Origin: Mesostigma viride
Taxonomy: Eukaryota > Streptophyta > Mesostigmatophyceae > Mesostigmatales > Mesostigmataceae
Assembly (NCBI GenBank): GCA_009746045.1
Contig: RPFO01000080.1
Span: 8,286,207-8,350,206 of the forward strand
Reading direction: 5' to 3'
DNA: 64,000 bases
Under the pieces are notes generated by a model. It did no database searches and had not been told where the DNA came from. It was given only the letters and a program-made list of their open reading frames with translations. Of this stretch, positions 1 to 11,891 are shown piece after piece. The translations under genes were made by a program, and so were the position numbers. The first letter of the stretch is position 1; every line of letters begins with the position of its first letter.

Positions 1-88
1 TGTCAAGGCCGCTATCTATACACAAAACAATGTGATGTCTACATGTCCATGACTATTTTCAATTTTTCAAACCTTATCTTCCAATATC

Positions 89-1698
89 TACAGATTCCGC
101 GAATAGCTTCGACAGGCTCGCCCCTTTGGCCGTCCATCTCCAGCACAATGTCGCAACCATCCAACAAACTTTCCCTTGACGTACAGCTGCGGCGAACGTG
201 GGCCATTTAGTAGAATGCCTTCATCCCCTCGCGCACACCCTCGTTCTCCAGCAACATTCCACCGCGTCTATTCCTTGCAGACGTTAACTTCAGCAGGCCG
301 CGGACCGTTCTTTGGCGCTTGAACCCGCACTGCGGCAGCTCCGGGCGTGCCCTTCATGAACAGCACGACTGGCCGACCGCTGGGCCAGGGTCTCCAGATA
401 GCTGGCATCTGGAAAGATTGATACGGCCCGGCCAGCACCAGGGCGATGAGACATCATGCCACCAGCATCCGCAACCGCTCGCTTGCGAGGCCAATCGTCA
501 TCGTCGTCCCCGCAGCCGTGGTAGTGGGGCAGACCGTGCGGCCCGTGCGCGTGCAACGTGCGGTAGGGCAGGTCTGGCTCGTTCCCTGAGAACTTTTCGG
601 GCAAGGTCTATCAGGGTGAACGGTGGCTTGGCGCCCTCGAGGCGGGCGACAACCTTCCTTCCTGCCGGAGCGTGACAAGGAGAAAGTTTTAGGGCAAGAA
701 ATTAAGCAAGATTGAAGGGGCCAGGCGTGGATTCACACTTGGGTCCAGATCAACATCACCTTTGCCGCACCAAAAGTTTTCTGAATATTAAAATTCTTGG
801 AAGGAAAAAAAAAGCACCTTTGGTATTTGCCCGATCACAAAACTAAAACATGGGATCTCACCAAACATGAATCATTGCGAACCAAAGGGAGGATCAGAAA
901 AGGAAAAAAAAAAAGGTGGCCATCACAGCGGCCATAACGGATGGAAGGACGGGCTTAAGGTGCCTGATCAGCCTGGATCATGGCATGCTTAGAAGGCCAC
1001 GCCCCACTAAGGAAGATGGAATACGCTAGTTGTTTTGCAAGAAGAGCCCTTCACGGGCAGCATCCCAGAATCATTGCTTTTCAAACCTGCAATCTTGCCC
1101 AGACAATGCAACGGCCAGACCAGGAAAAAAAAAAGCATTCGCTGCAGGCATGACTGCATGGCTGAAGAGGATAGCATTGTATTTGCTTAAAGGACATTGA
1201 ATGCATGGCACGAAAAACTTTGCCAAGAGAAAACACCATAAAGTAAACACCTCCCATCATGACCAGAAAATTGCAGGATCTACAGAGTTAAATTACCTTA
1301 AAGAACAAAAAAGGAAGGCACGGCCTTCACACAATATGCTCCCACGGCATCGGCCATCTCCTCCGCTTCAAACCTGCATTCAGATTATACACACAGTGGC
1401 ACATAAACATCCTAAATGTAGAAGCAACGGATTATCGATAGCGCAATTCCAAACGTGCTGGCTTGTCATCCCACAATCATGCGCCTGTCAAAAACGGTGA
1501 CCACAAACATCTCATGTCGCAAGAACCTACCCGGATTACAGCGCGCGTCGGGATCTCCTTTCTGCAGCTCCATTAAAACATTACCATAAGTCTGCATGCT
1601 CACCACCAGCTGCCAAAAGTGGCAGACGCATTTTCGTTTGACGACAAGCACTTCCCTTCGTGAATTCTTGGAAGGACCGTAACATCCACCAGCGCCAT
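89..1698 (-). pseudogene. Broken copy of the Trx-Grx glutaredoxin gene
   Basis: This region corresponds base by base to the glutaredoxin gene at 8434-9987. The start codon maps to about 1698 and the TAG stop to about 89-91. Fragments of the Trx and Grx reading frames appear in shifting frames because of many one-base insertions. It cannot be read as a functional gene as given. The errors are spread evenly over exons, introns and flanks, which points to sequence quality rather than evolutionary decay. It should not be counted as a second gene without read-level checking. Confidence 0.7.
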
Positions 1699-2901
1699 GC
1701 GAGCTGATTTTTGCGCAAACTACGGGAATTAACTCCTACTCAATTTCCCACCAGACGCGGCTTATGGCGGTGCTCAATTGCCGCAAACTAGGCAACCAGG
1801 ACGAGTTCATACATGTCAAACTGTGCAATCCATGCACGCGATCGCAGCGGCAGGCAAGGCGAACGAAGCCGACACATCCGCGCACGGCGTTTTCAAGATA
1901 AGCTGTCGACACATCGCAGGTTGCACCCAGACGGGAAAAGATGAACCGGACGAAAGATTTGTCCGCATTTTTTCAGCGCCCACGGTCCAGGCTCGTCTCG
2001 ACTGATGACTGATGGAGACAGGTCAGTGAGGAAACCCGAAAGGCCCGAAACAACACAAGCCTTGTTTTCAAGGGTACAGCTTACAAGACGTCTCAAGACG
2101 TATGTACATCAGTATGTATGTACATACTTTCACAAAGTGGGAGGGACAGCCGGCAGCATTTTGCGAGGTTGTAGTAGTTTTGTGTTGGCTACCAATTCGC
2201 AATCAAAATGAAACCGACCCAATGCTTTGCTGATAAGGCTCATTATAGTCATTGATCATTCCCCATTTTTTACATCTTTGTACTTGCTCTGGTCTTAAGT
2301 AATTAATATAGACACGTTGACTGCGTCACGTCTATAGACAAATTGGATAGTAAATATACCCACTTACCGGAAAAAAAATAACAATAATCGACCCACTTCT
2401 TTTTTGTTCTTTTTTTTTTTTTAGATGATTCTTGCAACAACAACACTAGGGCTAATTCCTTATGATCATATCGGCCACGGCGCCATCGGTGGCTGGTTCT
2501 ATTGTTTCTGTAGGTAGCGGGTATCGTACGACACTTGACAAATCGCCGGTAGGCTGATGGGGCACGGCACTAAACGCACATGCGCCCTCCGCGTTTTCCA
2601 AATCTGTGCTTGCCCACTTTCATGGGTGTGGGCAACATGCAACAACACACAACAAACGCACAATCATTGCTGTATGGCGCGCAACCATCAACGCGCGAAA
2701 ACTCGCGCGGAAATGGTGTGAGCATGGTTATAACTCCTACATGCTACTGTGTTGCCCCTACGCCACTTATTAATGATAAACCCTTACCGACTACTGCTGA
2801 TCCACTATTCATAACCCTACCGGGCCCACATGCGCCGGGGAATTAAACTAACTCAACTCAAGTCTCAAACTCAAATGACAGTGCTGCGATAAATGCCCGT
2901 T

Positions 2902-3717
2902 GTTGCACGGAATGCAACATTGCCATTTGTGTATAAATTAATCCGTTCCCGGTCGACGACCGGGGTATTCTTCACATTGTATGTGGATTTCACATCATTA
3001 GTCTATACCTGACACCAAGGGCGCCGACCGTAATCCGGCGCCGATGCAGAGGCCATAGTATAGTTGGCAGCCGAGGCAATCCGTGTGGAAGTAAGTTAGA
3101 AGTTTTGCTGACTAACTTGGCCTTTGCGCGTAGTCAGACCTAGCGCGTTGAACGGGAGTTACCGGACAGCCAAAGTGGCACTGCACATGCGTTATGATGG
3201 TAACCTACGGACATTGGATTATTTTCAGGAGAGGCCTCTAGCCGTACTGGTTTTAACGTGTTTCTAGGACGGTTCGAGAAGCCCGTCCCCGCCGGGGACC
3301 TCACGTCATGCCTGGTGGCAGGCGCCAGGCGCAGCCACCAACGGGGACGAAGGGCGCAAAATAGGAAGGGCACGATCTATTGCCAGCAATCCGGACCTGT
3401 ATCGTAATTTTACCACTTGCTCTACAGATTATTTACATCGCTTAATCCTGGAGTGTAAATCTCCTGTGGCTCGAGTGTGAATCCCTCGCCTACTGGGTGT
3501 TAAGTCTTTCCCGCATTGCAGTGTTTAATCTGTGTGGTAACATTTAAATATACGAAAACCGGTTTTTCCGGGTTTGAAGCCATTATTCGTATTGGTGTGA
3601 CAAGTATCTTAAAGCCACCATCGTGCGCTTGTGACGCATAAGGAAGTCAAAGGTCCTTTCGCAATTCATTTCTCAATCATAAGGCGCTTATTCTAAATAG
3701 CCCATTACGTGTTAAAC
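2902..3717 (+). repeat. Error-laden copy of the Ty3 5' LTR with an extra block
   Basis: This matches the LTR at 11161-11891 and has the same left flank, ccgtt. It carries the usual scattered one-base differences plus one insertion of about 63 bp at about 2957-3019, between the sequences equivalent to ggtcga and ggcgccgaccg. That block is in neither of the two clean LTRs. Confidence 0.75.
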
Positions 3718-4215
3718 TGGTATCGCGAGGAAACTTTTCCTACTGGCCCTCTATCCCGATCCCGTTTTTTCTGTAATTCTGATCCGGATCAGCAACGGGA
3801 ATATATAAGGGCCGGAACCCTTACTAATATCCGCTTGCAGTAATTCATTTGTGGGGGGTCGGATCCCCACAATCCTAATCTGTCTCATTACCCGTTACCC
3901 ATATTGCGGGTTCTTGCATTGCCCCCAACCTGGCCTTGTCCGTTGACCTAAGGGATTCGTCCGGAAACGAATCCCTATGTTGCGGCTTTTAAACGGAAAC
4001 GCTTTGTGGGTTGCAATTTTCACGCCCATTGTTTTTGGCGTCTTGCCATTGCCCACACCCTATATCTGGGATACTTACTGGTCAGCTCTTGCAAGCTGCA
4101 GTTAATTATCTCACGTCCTTTTAATTCGACGTAATTTTTTGTGCTTAATTTGTCATCCCTTCCAAGGTGACTACTAGAGGGGCACATTGTTTCACACTTT
4201 ACCAGCCACCACGCG

Positions 4216-5862
4216 ATGGGCTGACGGTATTGAGCGAGGGGCGACGAGAGCCCATCGCTTCTCTCCTGCCCCTTTCCTCGCTGGCAGCCACTCGAGCGGC
4301 AGAAGAGCTACCCAAAATCACTCACGCCCGAGTTATGTTGAGCGTGGCTCTAGGGGGTCATCCCCAGCACAAACCCCACGTTATTGGGAGGGAATTCCTC
4401 GCGGCTGCCGGTGCACCACCTGATAAGCCCTGTAGGGAACCTTCTAATGGACCACCAAGATGGGAACATCCATCGCGGGATTTGTCGGCCGGTCCGGGCC
4501 CTTGCGTGTTAGGGAAGCCGGCGCGGGGGCTCAGGGGGAATTAATGTTACCCCTGCACTACGGTAGGAGTGGGGCCCTGCCTACGGTGCTGCCGCACCTA
4601 CATTTGGCCACTTGGCCTGGCAGCAGCGCCCCGGCGCCACCCTGTATGATAGCCGATCGCGGTCTCGCCGCGCTGCGAATCGGCCGTCCTATCATGCGCC
4701 TGGGACCCTTGGGGCTTAGCCCCTTCGGGCCATTGCCTCGCCAAATATTGGCTGCGTCAGGGCCAAAGGGCACGCACGGACCGGTCGGTCTTCCTTCGGT
4801 GGTCGCAGGGGAGGGTTCCCCTTCCCCAAAACTCAGCATACGACCGCCTGCTCCGGGTGACCCACGAGCGCAGCAACCCAGCGGGCCACCGCCGCCCATC
4901 ATTATGCAAGCCGCGCCCACTACCCACATGGGTATGAGCACCCGGTGTGAGGATGAGTGCAGCCCCCCGGCAAGGTTACCCGCAGTGGGCACCAACCTCG
5001 CAGGTGTGGCCCAGGCCCGGGAGAACCGAGTATCATGGGGCCATCATGACGATGATACTCACAATGCAGGGCAGACTACCACCGTTGCCCAAGCTGTCGA
5101 TACTCCCAAGTTTTAAAACCGACTGCTCCGTCCAATAAGTTTGAGGCTTGGGAGATTGCAGTGTCTCAGCATAGATCGACATTCTGGGAGACATACAATC
5201 GCAAGCTCCTTTTGGACGAGGATATCAAGGTCAAGCTGGTGTCAGCGAGGCCTGGGTCTCCCGATGTTGAGACAAGTCTTCCATTGCGAAAGCGCCCTTG
5301 TGCCAATGGCTTCCCCAGCACTTGGCTGAATTATTTCGGCGCGAGCACGGGCCAAGTACCTGCCACCCCGGACCAAGACAAGCTGGACCGGGAGCTTTTG
5401 GGGCGTTCAAGCAGGGGAACCTGAGCTATCGGGAATATTATGACCAAGTTCGAGCTTCTTAGCTGGGCGGGTTGATGACCTGATGGGCCCAGAAGCCTTG
5501 GCAAGGTTCTATTTGAGGGCTTGCAACCCGAATTCCGGGGATGAGGTGAAGCGGAAATTCGGCCCACCTCTCCTGGGCTCAATGGAACCTGCCAGGACAT
5601 CAAGACCTACCTAGCGTGAAGATAGCTCCCTTGGTGCAGCGGACCCCAAACCCGCGTGAATGCACTGCCAGGGAACTCAATGAGCGGAATTTCGCCCCCG
5701 TGTGGTGGATGAAGCTACAGTGACGAGGTCCTGGACATTAAATGCCTTGGACACTCGCCGGATTCAGGCTTACCACTGCAACCGCCGTGGCGGCCACATT
5801 CAAACGTGAGTGCCCTGATCTCCCTCCGCTTTGACCAGCCCCGCCCTGTGGCAACGCAACAA
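4216..5862 (+). pseudogene. Error-laden copy of Ty3 gag, 3'-truncated
   Basis: This region is collinear with 12361-13943, the gag ORF of the Ty3/gypsy element, but is frameshifted throughout. It stops abruptly at about 5862, just after the zinc-knuckle region, where similarity passes to an unrelated LINE ORF1 fragment. Short open frames in this span are shadows of the broken gag frame. Confidence 0.75.
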
Positions 5863-5945
5863 CCAGCCAGCGTGCCTCCAATTGCCGCCACATCTGCGGC
5901 AAGGGGGTCACGTGCTGCTGGAAAGCTTCCTTGAGGAGCGCGTGC
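5863..5945 (-). mobile_element. Fragment of LINE ORF1-like sequence
   Basis: The sequence from about 5866 (ccagcgtgcc) resembles 48732-48800 and its duplicate at 49922-49990, including the stretch agggggtcacgtg. On the minus strand it gives a peptide like HVTPLAADVAA of the ORF1 copies. It abuts the truncated gag copy, so a recombination or assembly joint lies at about 5862. Confidence 0.55.
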
Positions 5946-6540
5946 ATGATGTCCACTAACCAAGCGTTAGTGGTCTACTCGGCTCCTCGGCCGAGGCATC
6001 GCCTGAGCCCAAACGCAGTCGCCCGCTACGGCCATTCAGCGCTGGCGCGAGGTCGACTTCGACATCACCTCTCCCGGCTATTGGCAACGCACCCCGACCC
6101 AATTCACTTCTCGCACACATGGACCAATTAGTGGATATGATGGATGTGGGCCCTGCAGGATGGGCCCCCTGCTGAGGCCGGAGCTTCTAAGGTTGGCCAA
6201 CCAGGCAGACACCTCTGGCCTCCTAGCTGCGGCAGGAGTCCCTAGCTCATTTACTCCAACCATGACTGGCCGACTTGTGTGCGCCCCACACCGACACGCG
6301 CGCTATAACCCGGACCTATGTGTCACAATTGCTTTTTTTTTTTAATGTACTAAGGGCTTGGGGGACACTCACAAGTATGCACACAATTGACAAGGAGAAA
6401 TGTGCTGTCATATGTGACAGGCACCTCGATCCTTCATTTTGCCCTGCATGCACGCGTCTACTAGCTCTCCCCAGGCCCCGGCCCCAGCCCGACGCCCATA
6501 GTTGCTAGATCGACATTGATTAATTAATGAATTAAGTAAA
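5946..6540. other. Unassigned stretch
   Basis: I recognise no gene here. Short open frames exist on both strands but none has a recognisable domain. Near 6490-6540 the sequence becomes TTAA-rich, as at the other copies of the dispersed repeat that carries the GATG arrays. Confidence 0.4.
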
Positions 6541-6585
6541 CTAGCTCGTGCTCCTGTGGGGGAGACTTCACGGAGCATTAGCCCC

Positions 6586-7257
6586 GATGGATGGATGGAT
6601 GGATGGATGGATGGATGGATGGATGGATGGATGGATGGATGGATGGATGGATGGATGGATGGATGGATGGATGGATGGATGGATGGATGGATGGATGGAT
6701 GGATGGATGGATGGATGGATGGATGGATGGATGGATGGATGGATGGATGGATGGATGGATGGATGGATGGATGGATGGATGGATGGATGGATGGATGGAT
6801 GGATGGATGGATGGATGGATGGATGGATGGATGGATGGATGGATGGATGGATGGATGGATGGATGGATGGATGGATGGATGGATGGATGGATGGATGGAT
6901 GGATGGATGGATGGATGGATGGATGGATGGATGGATGGATGGATGGATGGATGGATGGATGGATGGATGGATGGATGGATGGATGGATGGATGGATGGAT
7001 GGATGGATGGATGGATGGATGGATGGATGGATGGATGGATGGATGGATGGATGGATGGATGGATGGATGGATGGATGGATGGATGGATGGATGGATGGAT
7101 GGATGGATGGATGGATGGATGGATGGATGGATGGATGGATGGATGGATGGATGGATGGATGGATGGATGGATGGATGGATGGATGGATGGATGGATGGAT
7201 GGATGGATGGATGGATGGATGGATGGATGGATGGATGGATGGATGGATGGATGGATG
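6586..7257. repeat. (GATG)n tetranucleotide microsatellite, about 168 units
   Basis: This is an uninterrupted array of GATG units, about 670 bp long. All six frames stay open, giving artificial MDGW or HPSI repeat peptides that should not be annotated as proteins. The array lies inside a dispersed repeat. Its left flank (ggagcattagccccgatgg) and right flank (tcctaccggtctaa) recur around short arrays at 23840-23880 and, inverted, at 42930-43000. A similar long array is at 24005-24523. Confidence 0.97.
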
Positions 7258-7504
7258 GGTGGGTGGGTACATGCAATCCTACCGGTCTAAGCTATCTACA
7301 AGCTATCTACAAAACAGTCCTATATGACTATGGTGCCCGGCCACCCTATGGTAACTATACTGCCCGCAACCCTAGGGGTCTTGTCTAGCATGCCGCCCAC
7401 GTGTGCAAACGCACCGCTTCCCCACTGCTGGGGGGTTGTTGTCCTCTATGACCTGGGCCCACTTGGCCTTGTCCATCATCTTTTTCCAAATCACGGAGAG
7501 GCCT
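7258..7504. repeat. Right flank of the GATG-bearing dispersed repeat
   Basis: The motif cctaccggtctaa followed by ctatctaca-like sequence is shared with 23875-23900 and with the inverted copy at 42905-42945. The remainder shows no gene that I recognise. Confidence 0.5.
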
Positions 7505-7690
7505 AGCCCCCCACGTCGTCTACGAGCTGCTCTTTGAAGGTGCGGGCCTTGCGGCGTCTAACCTGGTTGGGCCCGGCCCACGTGAGGAGGTGCCTGCCCG
7601 GCTGGGCGGGGCGCAGCCCTGCAGAGGGGCCACGGGAGGTGTCTACCTGGTTGGTGCGAGCGAAGTGCCCTACTAGCAGCAGATCGACAT
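7505..7690 (-). mobile_element. LINE ORF2 C-terminal fragment
   Basis: The minus strand encodes a peptide containing VGHFARTNQVDT and PGRHLLTWAGP. This is closely like the LINE tail at 43584-44270 (VGHLARTSQVDT, PGRHILTWPGP). It is a short remnant from the region after the reverse transcriptase domain, with no complete frame. Confidence 0.7.
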
Positions 7691-8361
7691 GCCCCTGAGG
7701 ATAGCTACACTAGGTCGCCTCGGATCTCTGCCTCTGCTGTAGAAGACAGAGCCCTTTCGGATGAGGATTACGGATCCCCATCCAGTGCAGCTAGCTGGTT
7801 AGGGCATGCATGATGTAGACGATCTGGTACGTTTTCAGTTACCTTTTGTGCACTAATGGAGTGGGTAGTACTCCGTGGCATGCCTCGATCTGCGCATGCA
7901 ACGCAAGTATGTACTTGTTTCAATATGGCTGTAGAACCTGGACTAAAAATGAAGATCTATATCAGTGCGCTGGTTGTCTCTTTGATATATATACACTGAT
8001 TGTCTCGCTGATATACAAATAATGAAGATTGTGCTCTGTGGGGCTGCCCACTTGCGGCAGTGAGAGAAGCTAGGGCGCCCTCCCTCCTTCTCGCTGTGTA
8101 TATAGGGTTGAAGGTTCCTTTACTCTGTATTGGCACCCACGTGACGCAGTCACGTGCTTATTAATTATTAATAAATGAAGATTGTACCTGCGCTGGCCAC
8201 TGGCTGTCATGATATCAACGAGACAAGCAGCGCTATACCTCAACCAGCGCAACAGCCAGCGGTATATCTCAATATTTCGGGGAACTGCATCGCTTGTCTC
8301 GATCAACAACGTCACCACAGATCGTCACCACATTCTAAACATACATATTCACAATACAACT
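7691..8361. other. Unassigned AT-richer stretch with a LINE 3' hairpin motif
   Basis: I see no gene. Around 8128-8160 the motif cacgtgacgcagtcacgtg is followed by TTAA-rich sequence. This is the same hairpin plus tail that ends the LINE copies at 34540 and 44510, so a LINE 3' end probably lies here. Sequence next to 8362 is where the duplicated block begins. Confidence 0.45.
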
Positions 8362-8433
8362 TACTATCTATACACAAAACAATGTGATGTCTACATGTCC
8401 ATGACTATTTCAATTTTCAAACCTTATTTCAAT

Positions 8434-9987
8434 CTACAGATTCGCGAATAGCTTCGACAGCTCGCCCTTTGCCTCCATCTCCAGCACAATGTCGCAACCA
8501 CCAACAAACTTCCCCTTGACGTACAGCTGCGGGAACGTGGGCCATTTAGAGAATGCCTTCATCCCCTCGCGCACACCCTCGTTCTCCAGCACATTCACCG
8601 CGTCTATCTTGCAGACGTACTTCAGCAGTGCCGCGACCGTCTTGGCGCTGAACCCGCACTGCGGCAGCTCGGGCGTGCCCTTCATGAACAGCACGACTGG
8701 CGACCGCTGGGCCAGGGTCTCCAGATAGCTGGCATCTGGAAGATTGATACGGCCCGGCCAGCACCAGGGCGATGAGACATCATGCCACCAGCATCCGCAA
8801 CCAGCTCGCTTGCGAGGCCATCGTCATCGTCGTCCCCGCAGCCGTGGTAGTGGGGCAGACCGTGCGCGTGCGCGTGCACGTGCGGGATGGGCAGGTCTGG
8901 CTCGTTCCCTGAGAACTTTCGGGCAAGGTCTATCAGGGTGGACGGGCTGGCGCCCTCGAGGCGGGCGACAACCTTCCCTTCCTGCCGGAGCGTGACAAGG
9001 AGAAAAGTTTAGGCAAGAAATTAAGGCGAGAGATTGAAGGGGGCCAGGCGTGGATCACACTGGGTCCAGATCAACATCACCTTTGCCGCACCAAAAGTTT
9101 CTAATATTAAAATTCTTTTGGAAGGAAAAAAAAGCACCTTTGGTATTTGCCCGATCACAAACTAAAACATGGGATCTCACAAACATGAATCATGGACACA
9201 AGGGAGGATCATGAAAAGGAAAAAAAAGGTGGCCATCACAGCGGCCATAACGGATGGGAAGGACGGGCTTAAGGTGCCTGATGCCTGGATCATGCGCCAT
9301 GCTAGAGCCACGCACTAAGGAAGATGGAATACGCTAGTTGTTTTGCAAGAAGAGCCCTTCACGGCAGCATCCCCAGAATCATGCTTTCAAACCTGCAATC
9401 TTGCCCAGACATGCAACGGCCAGACCAGGAAAAAAAGCATTCGCTGATGCATGACTGCATGGCTGAAGAGGGATAGCATGTATTGCAAGGACATTGAATG
9501 CATGGCACGAAAAAACTTGCCAAGAGAAAACACCATAAGTAAACACCTCCCATCATGACCAGAAAATTGCAGGATCTACAGATGTTAAATTACCTTAAAG
9601 AACAAAAAGGAAGGCACGGCCTTCACACAATATGTCTCCACGGCATCGGCCATCTCCTCCGCTTCAACCTGCATTCAGATATACGACACAGTGGCACATA
9701 AACATGCCTAAAATGTAGAAGCAACGGATTATCGATAGCGCAATCAAACGTGGCTTGTCATCCCACAATCATGCGCCTGTCAAAAACGGTGACCACAACA
9801 TCTCATCGTCGCAAGAACCTACCCGGATACAGCGCGTCGTCGGGATCTCCTTCTGCAGCTCCATTAAAACATTATCCATAAGTCTGCATGGCTCACACCA
9901 GGCTGCCCAAAAGTGGCAGACGACATTTCGTGACGACAGCACTTCCCTTCGGAATTCTTGGAAGGACGTAACATCCACCAGCGCCAT
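8434..9987 (-). CDS. Monothiol glutaredoxin with N-terminal thioredoxin domain (Grx3/Grx4/PICOT type)
   Basis: The gene model has four exons: 9987-9823, 9668-9594, 8981-8861 and 8735-8434. They join with consistent phases to about 220 residues; a start at 10008 would add seven. Exons 1-3 encode a thioredoxin-like domain with the motif AAWCEPCRLMD, continuing through VEAEEMADAVETYCV and EGKVVARLEGASPS. Exon 4 encodes one glutaredoxin domain with the CGFS active site, WPTFPQLYVKGKFVGG and GGCDIVLEM, ending at TAG. The size and the one-Trx one-Grx layout match yeast Grx3/Grx4. Family members bind a [2Fe-2S] cluster as a dimer with glutathione and act in cytosolic and nuclear iron handling. Both cysteines of the Trx motif are present, while many PICOT Trx domains have lost one. 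Donors gtaggt and gtaatt and their acceptors are good. The last intron (8736-8860, donor gtctgc) is the least certain, with other phase-1 donors nearby. Confidence 0.88.
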
Positions 9988-11155
9988 GTCGAGCTGATTT
10001 TTGCGCAAACTCGGGAATACTCCTACTCAATTTCCCAGCCAGACGCGGCTATGCCGGTGCTCAATTGCCAGCCAAACTAGGCAACCAGAGAGTTCTACAT
10101 GTCAAACTGTGCATCCATGCACGCGATCGCAGCGGCAGGCAGGCGAACGAAGGGACACATCCGCGCACGGCGTTTTCAAAGATAGCTGTCGACACATCGC
10201 AGGTTGCACCCAGACGAAAGATGAACCCGGACGAAAGATTGTTCCGCATTTTTCAGCGCCCACGGTCCAGGCGTCTCGACTGATGACTGATGGAGACAGG
10301 TCAGTGAGGAAACCCGAAAGGCCGAAACCAACACAAGCCTTGTTCAAGGTACAGCTTACAAGACGTCTCAAGACGTATGTACATCAGTATGTATGTACAT
10401 ACTTTACAAGTGGGAGGGGACAGCCGGCAGCATTTTGCGAGGTTGTAGTAGTTGTTGTGTTGGTACCAATTCGCAATCAAAATGAAACCGACCCAATGCT
10501 TTGCTGATAGGCTCATGATAGTCATGATCATTCCCCATTTTTTACATCTTTGGTACTGCTCTGGTCTTTAGTAATTAATATAGACACGTGACTGCGTCAC
10601 GTCTATAGTACTGAAATTGGATAGTAAATATACCCACTTACCGAAAAAAAAATAACAATAATCGACCCACTTCTTTTTGTTCTTTTTTTTGTTTAGATGA
10701 TTCTTGCAACAACAACACTAGGGCTAATTCTTATGATCATATCGGCCACGGCGCCATCGGTGGCTGGTTCTATTGTTGTCTGTAGGTAGCCGGGTATCGT
10801 ACGACACTGACAAATCGCGGTAGCTGATGGGGCACGGCACTAAACGCACATGCGCCCTCCGCCGTTTCCAAATCTGTGCTGCCCACTCATGTGGTGTGGG
10901 CAACATGCAACAACAACAACAAACGCACAATCATGCTGTATGGCGCGCAACATCAACGCGCGAAACTCGCGCGAAATGGTGTGAGCATGGTGTATAAGCT
11001 CCTACATGTACTGTGTTGCCCCTACGCCACTATTAATGATAACCCTTACCGACTACTGTGATCCACTATTTCATAACCCTACCGGGCCACATGCGCGGGA
11101 ATAAACTCAACTCAACTCAAGTCTCAACTCAAATGACAGTGCTGCGATAAAATGC
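9988..11155. other. Intergenic region upstream of the glutaredoxin gene
   Basis: No convincing gene. At 10580-10606 there is a near-perfect palindrome, atagacacgtgactgcgtca continuing to cgtctat. Its core cacgtgac/tgc/gtcacg is the same hairpin found at LINE 3' ends elsewhere in the window. The glutaredoxin promoter must lie here, but I see no clear TATA box at a fitting distance. Confidence 0.4.
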
Positions 11156-11160
11156 CCGTT

Positions 11161-11891
11161 GTTGCACGGATGCAACATGCCATTTGTGGTATTAAATTAT
11201 CCGTCCCGGTCGATCGGCGCCGACCGTAATCCGGCGCCAGTGCCGAGGCCATAGTATAGTTGGCAGCCGAGGCAATCCGTGTGGAAGTAAGTGTAGAAGT
11301 TTTGCTGACGAACTTGGCCTTTGCGCCGTAGGCAGACCTAGCGCCTGAACGGGAGTTACGGACAGCCAAGTGGCACTGCACATGCGTTATGATGGTACCT
11401 ACGGACATTTGGATATTTTTCAGGAGAGGCCTCTAGCCGTACTGGTCTTTAACGTGTTCTAGACGGTTCGAGAAGCCCGTCCCCGCGGACCTCACGTCAT
11501 GCCTGGTTGGCAGCGCCAGGCGCAGCCACCAACGGGGACGAAGGGACAAAATAGGAAGGCACGAGCTATGCCAGCAATCCGGACCTTGTATCGTAATTTA
11601 CCACGTTGCTCTACAGATTATTTACCATCGCTTAATCCTGGAGTGTAAATCTCCTGTGGGCTCGAGTGTGAATCCCTCGCCTACTGGGTGTAAGTCTTCC
11701 CGCATTGAGTGTTTTAATCTGTGTGGTAACATTGTAATATACGAAACCGGTTTTCCGGGTTTGAGCTTATTCGTATTGTGTGACAGTATTCTTAAGCCAC
11801 CATCGTGCGCTGTGACGCATAGGAAGTCAAAGGTCTTTCGCATTCATTCTCAATCATTAAGGCGCTATTTAAATAGCCATACGTGTTAAAC
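11161..11891 (+). repeat. 5' LTR of the Ty3/gypsy element
   Basis: It is 731 bp, nearly identical to 29469-30205. It begins gttgcacggatgcaac (or one base earlier with tgttgc) and ends gtgttaaac. The exact ends are ambiguous by one base because the target bases are shared. Its right neighbour begins tgg, as expected for a tRNA primer-binding site. Confidence 0.9.

Larger units (their letters stand above)
12..5862. repeat. Error-laden second copy of 8362-13943
   Basis: This stretch runs collinearly with 8362-13943: glutaredoxin gene, intergenic DNA, LTR, leader and most of gag. It differs by very many scattered single-base changes, mostly extra bases and stretched homopolymers. The part before the LTR is about 2,890 bp against 2,799 bp in the clean copy. 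The leader-gag part is about 2,145 bp against 2,052 bp. Every coding frame is broken many times, even where the clean copy reads open. Insertion-dominated error is typical of unpolished long reads, so I infer an assembly artefact or an unpolished haplotype joined in tandem. One roughly 63 bp block in the LTR (about 2957-3019) is absent from the clean copy and is too long to be read error, so the source molecule may be a real variant. Confidence 0.85.

Noticed and set aside
6548-7388. Long MDGW-repeat and HPSI-repeat ORFs over the GATG array (and at 23976-24660)
   Set aside because: A tetranucleotide array without stop words is open in all frames. There are no start context, domain or unique flanking codons that would support a protein.
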